From Odobenus rosmarus divergens (lineage: Eukaryota > Chordata > Mammalia > Carnivora > Odobenidae): 64,000 nucleotides of DNA. The position numbers and the translations under genes are program-made. Location of the stretch: NCBI RefSeq assembly GCF_000321225.1, contig NW_004451515.1, forward strand, positions 69,557 to 133,556, read 5' to 3'. Below are positions 23,791 through 35,487 of this stretch, one piece after another (position 1 is the stretch's first letter; every line of letters begins with the position of its first letter). The notes under the pieces are model-generated. The model was not told the origin of the DNA and ran no database searches. It worked only from the letters and a program-made list of their open reading frames with translations.

Positions 23791-24265
23791 TAATTCAGTT
23801 TTTATAGTTTTTATATTCAGTAGGTCTTTTTTTCTTTTTTGAAACATACAACTTAACATACTTATTGGTGGTTGATTATGCTCATCACTTTATGTATGTG
23901 ATATTTATGTACTATATTAGATAAAAGTTTATTTTAAATGGCTCTATTCATGGCCAGGTTTAGGTACCGCATGCTAAGTGAGGTGTGGTATTTTCGTGAA
24001 TGTTCTTTGATGATTACCAACAACAAAGCAATAAGGAGTGAAATGAATTGTACCAACTTGAGCTTTGGCTTTGGTGACATTTTTACTTTGAATCATTAGT
24101 AATGCAGTACAGAGCTTATTGTTTTCACTTAATGTCTGTAGTTCACCCAGAAGGATTGGAAATACAGGGACTAGTGCTCAAGAGTTCTATGTTGATCACT
24201 ATCTAAGATACATAATCACCTTATCTCTCCCACTTCTCTTCCAACATAATTCTGTAATTTCATAG

Positions 24266-24312
24266 GTCAGCAGAAGACCTTGAACATCACTTGCTCTATA
24301 TTCCACTTTCAG
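24266..24312 (+). other. Candidate 47-bp exon (splice-site pair)
   Basis: A pyrimidine-rich run (about 24,225-24,262) leads to ATTTCATAG, then 47 bp, then CAG|GTAAGTAT, a near-ideal 5' splice site. Two of the three forward frames across the 47 bp are open. There is no neighbouring exon in this window, and a chance match in 64 kb is quite possible. Confidence 0.2.
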
Positions 24313-24624
24313 GTAAGTATCAAAATAAGAGAGGAGTTGTCAGTTTACAACCTAAAGATCTTGAATGAAGATAGTCTTTTGAAAACACCCTACCCTTTTA
24401 CTGGCTAGGTTGTCAAGTTGATCTTATGGTTAAGTGAAATCTCTTCTTCTACCCACAGTTTCCCCTTATTTGATCATTATAAGCAGATCATTATTCTTGT
24501 CATAAAAATAATTTACATATCATTTACTGCTATGAACAAGTCTCCTCATTCTCAGAGAATGAGCATCCAGGGACTGGGGTTGGGGTCTGTTGCTAGATTT
24601 GTCCTTTGAACTACTTGGGCAAGT
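24313..24624. other. Single-copy DNA
   Basis: Nothing recognisable between the candidate exon and the L2 fragment. Confidence 0.45.
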
Positions 24625-24770
24625 CCTCAGATAGATCCTCATGTAGTTTGTGAACACCTTCAGGTTAGGAACTGTATCTTACTCATCTTTATATCCATAG
24701 CCTGTAGCACAGGGCTTTTATAGTAGGTAGCCCTATATCCACTTACTTTATTGAATTGTCTTTTATTTAG
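24625..24770 (+). mobile_element. L2 LINE 3' end
   Basis: 'GGAACTGTATCTTACTCATCTTTATATCCATAGCCTGTAGCACAGGGC' and 'ATAGTAGGTAGCC' follow the L2 3' consensus (TGTCTTGTTCATCTTTGTATCCCCAGCGCCTAGCACAGTGCC). Ancient and decayed. Confidence 0.8.
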
Positions 24771-25014
24771 ATATAATAATTTCATTTTAAAAAATGGGTC
24801 TCATTAAATTATAGGCAAGTCATATAATATGGAGTTATTTTGGTGGATTATATGATCATTTATAAATCTGTAGAACAAAGGTCCTGCCTGTTTTTGTGTT
24901 GTTCAGAAAATGAAAAGTATCCATCCCCTTTAAAAGCAAACTGTAGCATTCCGTTTGTCAGTTTCATGGTTTTCTTAAAGCAAGTTCTGGAAGGTTACAT
25001 GCAGTCTATATATT

Positions 25015-25105
25015 TTCATGGGATATTGTGGTTGTTATACTTGAAACTAATGTAATATTGTGTGTCAACTATACTCAAATAATAAATAAGTAAATAAATA
25101 AATCT
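25015..25105 (+). mobile_element. L1 3' terminal fragment
   Basis: 'TATACTTGAAACTAATGTAATATTGTGTGTCAACTATACTC' plus an AATAAATAAGTAAATAAATAAAT tail is the end of a sense carnivore L1. The same end is seen at 45,495-45,540. The copy is about 90 bp long. Confidence 0.85.
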
Positions 25106-25470
25106 TTATTTAGTACTTGCTGTGTTTAAGGGGCTATCTGACATAGAAAAGAAACAAAAGACATAATCCTTAACTTTCCTGGTCTTGTAGTCTTATTGAG
25201 TGATAAAGACATTTGAATGAAATTGTTCAGAAATAGTGCTGGAATAAAGTAGTATAAAATAAAGTGTCTACTTGTGTGATGCTGAAAAAAAAAAAAAAAA
25301 CCCAAGAGTTTGATACTATAGTAGGCCTTCATTAATTGCTTCTTGATTGCCAACTGTGATCAAGGTACCAAGATAGGCTTTGTGTGCACTGAGAGTTAGC
25401 AGCTTTGGGGTAGAGAGGGGAGCCAGCCACAACTCTTGCCTTCATGGAGCTCTGTCAATCAGGGATAGTG
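25106..25470. repeat. Ancient mammalian repeat, poly-A interrupted
   Basis: 'TATTTAGTACTTGCTGTGTTTAAGG', 'AACAAAAGACATAATCCTTAACTTTCC' and, after an A16 run at 25,285, 'CAACTCTTGCCTTCATGGAGCTCTG' fit the widespread 'ATTGAGCACCTACTATGTGCC..CTCATGGAGCTTACA' repeat. I cannot name its family with confidence. Confidence 0.45.
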
Positions 25471-25784
25471 GCTTTTTGCAGAAATGGTACTTCGAAATGT
25501 GCTTTAAAAAATGTGGCTGGGGAGGATCCCACCCATAGTTCATTGTAGAAAAGGGAGAAAGTAATAAGAATTCAGACAATGGAGAGATTTCTCTGCTGTC
25601 TGTCCTTTTGGAGACTTTTGTTCTTGAAAAATATTGCCTTGCATAGCGGTCAGGTATCCTGAGGTAGGAAGAGTCAACCCAGAACTTAAAACGTGGCTGT
25701 GAATTAGAGTTCCTTTTTCTGTGGCCCAAGAGTCGCTTTTATAGCCAGCCCCAGGTAATGCTTCCTTCTGGCCACTATCATTTG

Positions 25785-25905
25785 TCAGTTAAACATTACC
25801 CTATTTCAGAGACAGGAAAATTTGTGGATTGGTTAAAAGATTTCATAGAAGGAGCTTCTATCAAGACCTAGAATAGAATTTCTGAGTATCCAGATTTTTC
25901 CCTGT
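25785..25905 (-). mobile_element. MIR-like remnant
   Basis: 'TACCCTATTTCAGAGACAGGAAAATTTGTGG..TTTCTGAGTATCCAG' parallels the antisense MIR pattern ('CCATTTTACAGATGAGGAAACTGAGG'). Confidence 0.45.
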
Positions 25906-27043
25906 ATAACAGAAGCATTATTCTCTTACAAATTATACTTCCTTTGCTTCTATGAGTAGTTTTACTGTGTTCATTATTTTTTTCATTGTACTTTTATTTC
26001 TTATTCTACTCTTCTCGTTTAAACATACAAATTTTACAGATTTTTTTTTTGTTTCAATTCAGTATTCATTTCAGGCAGTTAGGAAACTCACCATAATTCA
26101 CTTACATATAAAAAATGTTTTTACCAGCTAAAACAATATTTTTAGTTTCAGATTTTGCTATGCTTGCAGAATCTATATGTGTTGTGATTCATTTTTATGG
26201 AAAATCTTTACATCTCTAGACTGTAGACATAGTACTTATACTTTTGGTCATCTAAGTTTAGACTAATTTTCAAGAAAACATTTGGTCATGCATTTAAAAT
26301 GTTTTCTCTTCTACTAAGCCCTACTGTTTTGCTACTCCTTTGAGTACTTGTCATAGACCTGTCTTTTTGTAAAGCTCCTTTTAACATTCCAGAAACTTTT
26401 AACTGCTCTGTTTGGAGACTGTCTCATTCTAACAATTTTTCAAAATAAATAATAATGATGGGTTTGTATCTTAATTGACAAGAACATAAATGAGTTATAT
26501 CTCAGATATAAGTGATTGTTTAAGAAAAACACATTGTTGATGTGTTGATGATCCTGGTTTTAACCATTTGAGAAGTACATGCCATGCTTTATGATAGCCC
26601 TTATGATACTTGCATTTCAAATGATATTTTAAAGTTCTATTTCATTTTTCTGGTGACTATAACATAAGCTAATCATTTGGACCCAATGTAATTTTATAAC
26701 CTCAAACTAATTTTTGAGATGTTGGACTAACCATCTTGGTGGTGGTGGTGGTTGCGTTGGTGGTGGTGGTCGTGGGTGTGTGTGTGTTTAAACTGTGGCT
26801 TCTAATTTCTACTTTCAAGAAAAAAGCTGAGACTAATAATTGTCTCCTGAAAATTGCTGACATAACTGAACTGACATGGCTTAATATTTTACTCTTACAT
26901 TTCTGAAACAAACAGAACATGAAGTAATTCAAGACAAACCAACAAAAAATACAATAAAAACTAAGTAAATATGAATTTTACTGTTAATAGCTAAACAAAT
27001 AAAAGAATTAAAATACTTTAAAATTATCAAAATTATCAAATTT
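25906..27043. other. Single-copy AT-rich DNA
   Basis: No gene, RNA or clear repeat recognised apart from the GGT-rich tract at 26,738-26,789. Confidence 0.45.
26738..26789 (+). repeat. (GGT)n / (GT)n simple repeat
   Basis: TTGGTGGTGGTGGTGGTTGC, then GTTGGTGGTGGTGGTCG and a GTGTGTGTG run. G-pair-rich on the plus strand. Confidence 0.93.
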
Positions 27044-27207
27044 GGGGGCACCTGGGTGGCTCAGTCAGTTGAGTGGTCTGACTCTTGATTTTGGCCCAGG
27101 TTGTGATCTCAGGGTCATGGGATCGGGCCCCACCTGGGCTCCATGCTCAGTGTAAAGTCTGCTTGGAATCCTCTCTCTCTAAAATAAACAAATAAAATCT
27201 TTAAAAA
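27044..27207 (+). mobile_element. Can-SINE, sense, short CT region
   Basis: Head GGGGCACCTGGGTGGCTCAGTCAG with a CCTCTCTCTCT middle and an AAATAAAATCTTTAAAAAAAT tail. It differs from most copies here by GACTCTTGATTTTGGCCCAGG. Flanks AAATTATCAAATTT / AAAATTCTAAAATTT suggest a diverged target duplication. Confidence 0.93.
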
Positions 27208-27614
27208 AATAATAAAAAATAAAAATTCTAAAATTTATGATGGAGTTGTGTAGAAACTAAAAATTTATAGTCTATTTAAAATGCAGAAGTGTTGACTGTT
27301 CAGAAACTATGTAGATAAATTGTGGGTTATGGATAAACCTGCATGTTTCTAGCTAGTCTTCATGATACTCCTTTCTGAAGAAAGTTTAGGTGAGGCTAAT
27401 GATGCCAGCCAATTTAATAATGGTAACCTCTAGCGCGGGGCTTTATGAGAGGTCTATTCCTTACCAGTTGGATTTGATCCCCTTTGATCTCTCTTGTTTC
27501 TTTGATCTTGTAACCACTTTCCCAGTGAGAGAGCCCCACTCACTAGCAGGGACCATCTACCTGAGGGTATCCAGTAGTGGTAGGGTATCTGTTATTGTTT
27601 TCTCATTATCTACA

Positions 27615-27851
27615 TATTCTTAATGCCAGGACCTGTACAATGTGTTTATATCAGGATAAGACCTGTCTCACATGGTCATCTTTTTATTAGGATACTGGTT
27701 ACGTTGGATTTGGGGTTCACCCTACGGCAGTGTGACCTTGTCTTAACTAATTACATCTACAAACCTTATTTCCAGATAAGATTACGTTCTGAGTTAGTGG
27801 GGTTTAGGACTTCATATCTTTTTGGGGAGACACATAGTTCAATCCATAACA
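27615..27851 (-). mobile_element. MaLR (MLT1/MST-type) LTR 5' part
   Basis: On the minus strand it starts TGTTATGGATTGAACTATGT at 27,851, followed by GTCTCCCCAAAAAGATATGAA, GTCCTAA, and ATGTAATTAGTTAAGACAAGG. This is the classic MaLR LTR opening. The 3' part of the LTR is missing or too diverged to see. Confidence 0.75.
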
Positions 27852-30618
27852 TATACTTAGGCAGATTATTATTGTTTGGTAAATCTCATTTTTCTCTTTG
27901 AAATTCTGTCAGTAGAGAGTTTAAAGGAAAACAGTTCCTAATTTGGCCACAGAAGCCACATTACTTTAAGCGAGCCATTTAACCTCTTGCAATGAAGAAA
28001 AGATAATGCGGTTTTATCTATATTATAGTGTGCCTTCGAGAATCTAGTGAAGTGATACTCTAAAAATGCCACTGCTTGTTTTATTCCAGTGGAACATTAA
28101 TTTCAGATAATTGCATTTTCATTGAAAATTATTGACAGTGGCATTCCTTTTACTTATTAATGTTCTCTCATCAGATCAGTAGAGGTCAATATAAGTGGTG
28201 GTATCTGTTAAATTTTCTACACATGTATCATGACTTTAACTAGATTATCAGAATCCCACATCCTTTTTCACTAGTACTATAAAAATTGTGGTATTAAAAA
28301 GCCCTAGAATTAACTCTTACGTTTTTTAACTAAAAATATTATAACTTATCTTTCAAGTTAGTTATTCCAAAAATCTTCATGATAAAAAGTGAAAAAAACA
28401 ATATTTTATTATTCTAAAATATATGTATTTTAAGAGAAGGCCTATGTACTTTTTTATGTGACAGGTTTTTTTCCCATACTTGTTTGTAATTACTGTCATG
28501 GAATTGGAGCATTAAAAAAACTTGTTTCTTGTGCTCATAAATTGTTCCTATTTTCTCTAGATTGACAGATGAATAGTGCAAAGCTGACATTGACTTAAAC
28601 ATTTTTAGAAGGAGAGATCCCAGAAACTTTTTTGAAATCATATTTAATCATGTGAGTAGCACAACAGAAAAGGGAAAGAAAAAGGAAGAAAGCATTTGAA
28701 ATTTATGCCAGTCAGTCAGTCTGTGCCTTTAAATGTGGCAGCAAAAGTTATCTGAAGAAATGTTTGCACTGAACCTTTTGACCATTCTACAACTCAGGAA
28801 GGATGCAACAGTTTTGTTAGTTAAAAAACACTATACAAATGTTGAGGATGTCTGCATGACATTAGGGGATTGAAATCATTTTGTCATCCTGTGATAAGAA
28901 CAAGGCCAGGTGGCTCCATTCTGTGGCTTAGGATGTGGGTTTCTTTGGTTTTGCTAGTCTCTGATGCTGAAGGAAACAAGGTATACATGCAAAATGAGCT
29001 ATTTTTTTAAGGGGCATGTAGCATGATAGCATAATTATTGGCCACGGAATCTGTTCTGTTGGGCATTTTGTGACATGCTGTTTTCTTTTTTTTTGTTTGT
29101 TTTTATTTTTATTATTTATTTATTTTTTTTTTACCCAGAGTTTTATGTGGGTCATGCTGAGCAATTACAAATACATTGTTTAAGATAGAAGTGTTTGGCG
29201 TTACTCTTATTGTATTTGATGGTCAGATGATTATTTGCTGTAGTGTGTATTTCAGAAATGAAAATCGCCAATTTCTAGGTCGAATGGCCTATGATGCATA
29301 TATAAAGGAACTTTTTTCTTCTTCAGCAGAATGCCTCATACTAGGGTCTAGCGCCGTTGCCCTAATACGTGGGGTTCATTTCCTTAACACAGTCACCCTG
29401 AAATCTCAGTCTTGCCCCTTGGTCTTTTGGTTTTTCCTTACTTTGCTTTTATTCATTAAAAAACAGCATTCTCATTCACTTGTTTATATATGAGAAAACT
29501 TACGGTTCAACCTACATACCATAGGAAGTTCCAACTTAGTCAAGATTCTTATCACCCCAGTAAGTTTAGTTTCCACTCGTTTCACACTTATTTTAGTGTG
29601 CTATCCTTCTCAGACCTGCCTTCTTTCTAAGATGGTCAGGGTTACACTCTTGAAACTGCAGATCAGAAACTGCCTTCATATATTCAGCATCCTCATACAG
29701 GCATTTTGGCTTAAGTTATCCTTAATCCCGATGACGGTTTTGTAAACTTTCTTTTTTATTTTTCCATTGTTTCGTCATTCCTTCATTGGTCATCCTCCAA
29801 TCTTTTTTCTTTTTTTTAATAATGGCTTCACACATACAGTAAGATGAGTTTGCACAATATAAGCTGTCAAGTAGTCACATACCTAAGATGAAATTTTGCC
29901 TGTGGTGAAAAGGTCGTCTTCACAGTTCTCATAACTTTGGAGGTCAGTTGTCACTCTGCAAATGGCAAGGTGGGAATGTGCCCAAATGCAGAAAAGAAGA
30001 ACTTAAAAATCATTTTTACTGTGAGCTCATTATGATGATGTCCGTGCAAGACATTGTTTCTAACAATTCCTGAATCATACCTATATATAATGGATGTAAG
30101 GTAAATCTTCGAATGAATGAATGATACAGATATCAAACTACCTGTCATTTGTAACCAAGAAGGCAACACACAAAGTGTTCACCTTGAGGATTCTTCTTCA
30201 TCTGCAATTAGCTCAAAGTTAGGAAAGAAGCTGCTTCCTCAGGTTAGACTCCATCTCTCAGGATTTTGAGTAGGCTGTAATTCTGCTGCCGCTTGTGTCT
30301 TTACATGGCTTGCATCCCAGGAGGGACAGATTGTCAACAATATAATTATTCTGATGTAAATATAGCTATTTCAGTGATGTAAGCATTGATGATTAAGAAT
30401 TTTAAAACTAATTTAGGTCTTTTGCTTTTAGACATGCTATTGAATTACTAACCATAGATCTTTTGACACATTTTGAACCAAATTATGCTGAAAAACACAG
30501 CACTTCCTTCAACTTTTAAGCCATTTAATGGTAAACTTCAGCTTAAAGCCTTTACTTTAAAAATAAATTGAGGTAAAGTTCCTAAGGCCAGATGTGCCCA
30601 AAAATGTTAAAAGGTTTA
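27852..30618. other. 2.7 kb largely repeat-free DNA
   Basis: No interspersed repeat recognised except T-rich low-complexity around 29,087-29,132. The open frame at 29,176-29,493 (105 codons) has no domain I know and no splice or promoter support. I see no gene. Confidence 0.45.
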
Positions 30619-30822
30619 TCTTTTTGAAAAGATTTTATTTGTTTATTTGAGATGGAGAGAGAGAGAGAGAGAGCGCAGAAGCAGGGGGAGCAGCAGAGAG
30701 AGAGGGAGAAGCAGGCTTCCCGCTGAGCAGGGAGCCCGATGCGGGGCTCGATCCCAGGACCCTGGGATCATGACCTGAGCCGAAGGCAAGATGCTTAACT
30801 GACAGAGCCACCCAGGCGCCCC
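30619..30822 (-). mobile_element. Can-SINE, antisense, GC-rich young type
   Basis: Full length with an intact GCCGAAGGCA / GGATCGAGCCCCGCATCGGG-type head that keeps several CpGs, so likely recent. Flanked by AAAAGGTTTA (30,609-30,618 and 30,827-30,836). Confidence 0.96.
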
Positions 30823-30836
30823 AAAGAAAAGGTTTA

Positions 30837-32509
30837 AGTGAAAACATTAGACATGTGTCTAAAAACAGATCTTGGCAAGAGCAAAATGATTTGCTTTACA
30901 GTGATCACATTTGTGATTATTTGAGACAACTTTTTTCTTTTAAAATCCTGTGTAGCTCAATTAAATTTAAGTGAGTTCTTGATAAAGCTAGTAAACATAA
31001 TCTATAATCTTTTATATATCCCTTTCCATTACTCATGTATTTATACATAACGTTTACCCTAATTTGATTTCTAAGTATGGTTTTGCACTTCTCTCTGTTT
31101 TGTGTTTGGGCAGAGAGGATATCACATAGAGATCTCTCATATAATACAATACGACTAGCAAAACTGGTTATGAGGTTAATTGACTTACGTTTATTTAAAA
31201 CTAATTTCTTAGAACTAGAGGAGGGATGGATAACACATTAGGTATCATTTTCAAACATGTTACAGATAAAGTGATCATTTTTACAGAACGAATGCCAGGA
31301 CATAATTGACAAGTACAAATGTACATAGAGAAAGTGGGATATCTTGTCACTAAAATGTATTACCATGGTGAATTTGTCTCCAGCAATGCGAAGTAAAACC
31401 TCACATTTAATTTTTCTGTAAATAAGTAACCAAAAATTACTTCTCATCCCAGAAAATGGTTTTGTTCAGGAAGTAGGATTTGTTTCACAAACTGCACACA
31501 ATGCTTTCATCCAATTGACTATACTAAATTTCATCTTCACTATCAACTGAAGACCATCAGCTCCTACAGTCCTATTTGAACTTCCATTCTCTTGTCTTAT
31601 TGTAAAGTAGCACTTTGACTAGAAGGGAAATTTTCCTCTTTGGAGTTTCCTAGAGACAGTCATAGTAGAAGGGATGGGTATTGAAATCTTAGAGAAATAA
31701 ACCGTCAAGGTTTCCAGATCCCTCCTTCTTTGCAGACCCACCATTTTTTTCTCCCCACCTCCATGCCTAAAATAAATCCATTTAAGTTTTACATAGTGGG
31801 CTTTCATGTAAGATTTTAAGGACAAAATTACAGCTGCTTAAACAAAGAAAAGAATACTAGTGTTAAATCACTGGGCTGGATAATCTTTAAAGTCTCTTTT
31901 TTCTCCCTTCTTCACTGTTTCTCAAAATAGAAAGTCTATTTTCCTGAGATGCTTCTAAATATGAAGATGTGTAAGTGAATTTTTCTAGAAATTTAAATTA
32001 TATGACAGATACACTTTTCCATATTTTGTCAACAAAGAACAAATAGATGAACTATATAAAGGATTTTTATGTTTATAAGTAATTGTATGAGTACATTTTG
32101 TATGGTGGAGGGTGATTCATGGAAATAATGGTTAGACAGGGTGGGGTTGTAGAAAAATCCCCATCTTACATTAGTAAGAAAAAACTAAACCTAATGGGGT
32201 GAGTGAACTTTTAAAATCTGTTTTAATTATGGAACTATTGACTTGGCAACTCAAACAATATAGTACTTTGTGAATGTTGAGCAATAACTTTTGACCTGTG
32301 TTTAGTAACACAAATATGCACAGTCATTTTCCATTTAATATTTAATAATATATTATAGTTTCTCTGTAGGTTTAGTCACCGGTTTTTTTTTTTCATTGTC
32401 TCATTATTCATTTTACTTTACTATTGAAAGTTATTTAATGAACGTGAGAAATATAGCCTAATGTCTGATGTCCTTACTAAGTGACTAATTCCTATTTTTT
32501 CATTAATGT
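30837..32509. other. Single-copy DNA
   Basis: No repeat or gene recognised in about 1.7 kb. Short antisense frames (for example 31,619-31,825) have no recognisable features. Confidence 0.45.
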
Positions 32510-33310
32510 TTCTGTTAAGAGCTAACAGCTACTGGGGGTGCAGTAGTGAACAAGAGGAAATTTCTGTCTTCATGAAGCTTACATTCTAATGGCAGAGGCA
32601 GACAGGAAACAAGTACATACATGATATGTCTGATAGTGGTAAGTCCTAGGATGAAAAATAAAGTAGGTTTAGGGGATACAGTATAATGGAAGCCGATATT
32701 TTCAATACGGTGGCCAAGGAAAGCCAATCCGACAGGTGATGCCTGAGCAGAGATTTGAGTCAAATTATGCCAGTATCTGGGGAGAGAATTTCCCATCTGA
32801 GAGAATAGTGAATGTTAAAACCTTTAGTTTGGGAACATATTAGGTGTGTTCAAGGAAGAGTGCAAAGACTGTTTGGTAAGGATACAGTGAATATGGTAGA
32901 TAAGGTCAAAGAAGCTAGACCTTGCAGGCTGTGGTCAGAAGTTAGGATTTTATTTAAATATATGTATATATGTTAATTGGAGAACTTTGATTAAGAGAGG
33001 GACATGATTAGATTTAAAGGGCTTACTGTAGCTGCTGTATAGAGGAAGGACATTCCATGAGACAAAGGGTGTAAGATTTAAGCAGAAAGATCAGTGTGGA
33101 GGCTACTGTAATAGCTTGCTAGGGATGATGGCAACTTGGATTAGGACAGTAGCAGTTGGAGATGTGCAAAGTGATCAAATTGTAGAAATATTTTGAAGGT
33201 AGTTGGCAAGATTTTCTAATAGACCAGATGTGGAACAAAAGAAAAAGAAAGGAATCAGAGTTGATTCTAAGGCCTTTGGGTTAAAGAATTGGGTGAATGA
33301 ACATATATAG
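32510..33310 (+). repeat. Ancient mammalian repeat, ~800 bp
   Basis: A run of motifs known from a very common old mammalian repeat: 'GTGAACAAGAGGAAATTTCTGTC..CATGAAGCTTACATTCTAATGG', 'GCAGAGATTTGAGTC', 'GACCTTGCAGGCTGTGG..AGTTAGGATTTTATT', 'GGACATGATTAGATTTAAAGGG', 'GGAGGCTACTGTAATAGCTTGC', 'GATGATGGCAACTTGGATTAGGACAGTAGCAGTTGGAGATG', 'TTGATTCTAAGG'. I recognise the pattern as interspersed but cannot name the family securely. Non-coding. Confidence 0.7.
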
Positions 33311-34009
33311 TCACACTAGTTCACGTAAAAGAGAACTGGAAGTTTAAGATGTTCAAAAAACACATTGTGTGCAAATAGTTTGGGATGAGTACATACATAA
33401 AGTTGGGAGACCCTATAAATTATTGGCTCTGAAATGAGCAAACTTGGATATCACTCCACAACTGAGCTCTGCTATTAATGAAAGCATTTGTTGCTCAAAA
33501 ATAATCATGCTTTGCAAAAATACACAATGAAAACATAGGACTTATGGGAAAATGATATTCGGCATAATACTCAAAAACTTGTTAGTGACATATTTTTTTA
33601 AAAGATCATAAATGTTAAGCGGTTAACAAATAAATACTGCAATATATTTGGTACTTTAGATTTCAAAATATATTATTCCCTGGTGGAAGTGGCTATGGAA
33701 AGCGTTGCAAGATTGTGAGTTTCTGTGGAGTGTTGCAAGGAGGCTTACTGAAATCAGAAGGAAAATTGTAACACCAGATGTGAATGGGTGTGAGTCACAC
33801 CTCACGCAGTGAACCGAGGTAGCTGGTAGATGTTTGTTTTGAAGTGTGTGCTTTTCATGTATTCCTAGTTCAGCTGGGTGCAGTTTTTTGCATTCACCTT
33901 GTTTCTTGTGGAGGAAATCTCTCATAAATGAACAAATGTGAAATTTTAGTTATACCATTATTCCCTAATTTATCAATTGCACTGGAATAAATTTACATTT
34001 TCAAAAGAA
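33311..34009. other. Single-copy DNA
   Basis: No repeat or gene seen. A 7-bp palindromic pair GGTGTGAGTCACACC lies at about 33,787. Confidence 0.45.
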
Positions 34010-34175
34010 GTTGTACAGCAGAACTAACATCTAGTGACTTTGGGCACATTACTTAGCCTCTTGGAGCCTTGATTGCCTCATATGTAAAATAGGGATAATA
34101 GTATTCACCTTATAGGGCTTGAGGGAGGGTGAAATGAATGTATGCATGCTTGTTGGGAAGAGAATATTTGTTAAA
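34010..34175 (+). mobile_element. MIR SINE, well preserved core
   Basis: 'GTGACTTTGGGCACATTACTTAGCCTCTTGGAGCC..CCTCATATGTAAAATAGGGATAATAGTATTCACCTTATAGGG' follows the MIR consensus almost word for word in sense orientation. Confidence 0.92.
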
Positions 34176-34198
34176 AATTGAAGACTTTCCTATAACCG

Positions 34199-34318
34199 CT
34201 CTGCTCTGCGGGAAGCCCGCTTCTCCTCTCCCACTCCCCCTGCTTGTGTTCCTTCTCTTGCTGTGTCCTCTCTGTCAAATAAATAAATAAAATCTTTAAA
34301 AAAAAAATAAAAAAATAA
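34199..34318 (+). mobile_element. Can-SINE, 5'-truncated
   Basis: Starts inside the element (CTCTGCGGGAAGCCCGCTTC), then CT-rich middle and AATAAATAAATAAAATCTTT tail. The tRNA-like head is missing. Confidence 0.9.
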
Positions 34319-34493
34319 ATTGAATAAAGAAAATCTGGCCCAATTAAGGTGTCTGTCATTGATGCAAGTTAATCAAGGCTATTTTTAGTTCACCCAGTCT
34401 TGAAGCTCTCAAGGCAAACCCCCTTTTATACTGCTCATTAGGCACTGTATTATTGCTCTCCATCCTGTACATCCCAACTGTTCAGCCAGCTAT

Positions 34494-34506
34494 TAAAGGT
34501 GAGTAA
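34494..34506 (+). repeat. L1 target-site duplication, left
   Basis: TAAAGGTGAGTAA, identical to 37,554-37,566; it marks the 5' edge of the L1 insertion that contains the EEF1A1 copy. Confidence 0.95.
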
Positions 34507-35471
34507 AGGAAACAGTCAACAAAACAAAGAGGCAACCCACCCAACAGATTGGGAGAAGATATTTGCAAATGATACTACAGACAAAGCACTGATTTCCCAG
34601 ATCTATAAAGAACTTCTCAAACTCAACACCCAAAAAACAAATAATCAAGTCAAAAAATGGGCAGAAGACATGAATAGACACTTCTCCAAAGACATACAAA
34701 TGGCTAACAGACACATGAAAAAATGTTCATCATCATTAGCCATCAGGGAAATTCAAATCAAAACCACACTGAGATACCACCTTACACCAGTTATAATGGC
34801 AAAAATTGACAAGGCAAGAAACAGCAAATGTTGGAGAGGTTGTGGAAGGGGAACCCTCTTTGGAAAACAGTGTGGATGTGCCTCAAAAAATTAAAAATAG
34901 AGCTACCCTATGACCCAGCAATTGCACTACTGGGTATTTACCCCAAGGACACAGGTGTAGTGAAAAGAAGGACCATATGCACCCCAATGTTCATTGCAGC
35001 AATGTCCGCAATAGCCAAACTGTGGAAAGAGCTGAGATGCCCTTCGACAAATGAATGGCTAAAGAAGATGTGGTCCATATGGTCCATATTGTATATTCCA
35101 TATACAATGGAATATTAGCCATCAGAAAGGATGAATACCCAACTTTTACATCAACATGGATGGGACTGGAGGAGATTGTGCTAAGTGAAATAAGTCAAGC
35201 AGAGAAAGTCAATTATCATACGGTTTCACTTATTTGTGGAACATAAGGAGTAGCATGGAGGACATAGGGGAAGGAAGGGAAAAATGAAGGCGGGGGGAAT
35301 CGGAGGGAGAGACGAACCATGAGAGACTATGGACTCTGAGAAGCAAACTGAGGGTTTTAGAGGGGAGGGCATGGGGGGATGGGTTAGCCCGGTGATGGGT
35401 GTTAAGGAGGGCATGTACTGCATGGAACACTGGGTGTTATACAAAAACAATGAATTGTGGGTCACTACATC

Positions 35472-35487
35472 AAAAACTAATGATGTA
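35472..35487 (+). repeat. EEF1A1 retrocopy target duplication, left
   Basis: AAAAACTAATGATGTA at 35,472-35,487; AAAACTAATGATGTA recurs at 37,497-37,511 right after the retrocopy's poly-A. Joining the copies restores the normal L1 3' UTR. Confidence 0.95.

Noticed and set aside
29176..29493. 105-codon frame in repeat-free DNA
   Set aside because: Mixed composition with no family resemblance I can name and no splice support; kept only as part of the repeat-free island.
30635..30847. Open frames over SINEs (also at 4,573, 11,713, 37,000, 54,170 and 59,093)
   Set aside because: The same SINE consensus gives the same LSLS/serine-rich frame each time; these are shadows of the repeat.
34499..34894. 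131-codon open frame
   Set aside because: Leftover of L1 ORF2 near its C-terminus inside a 5'-truncated L1; no separate gene.
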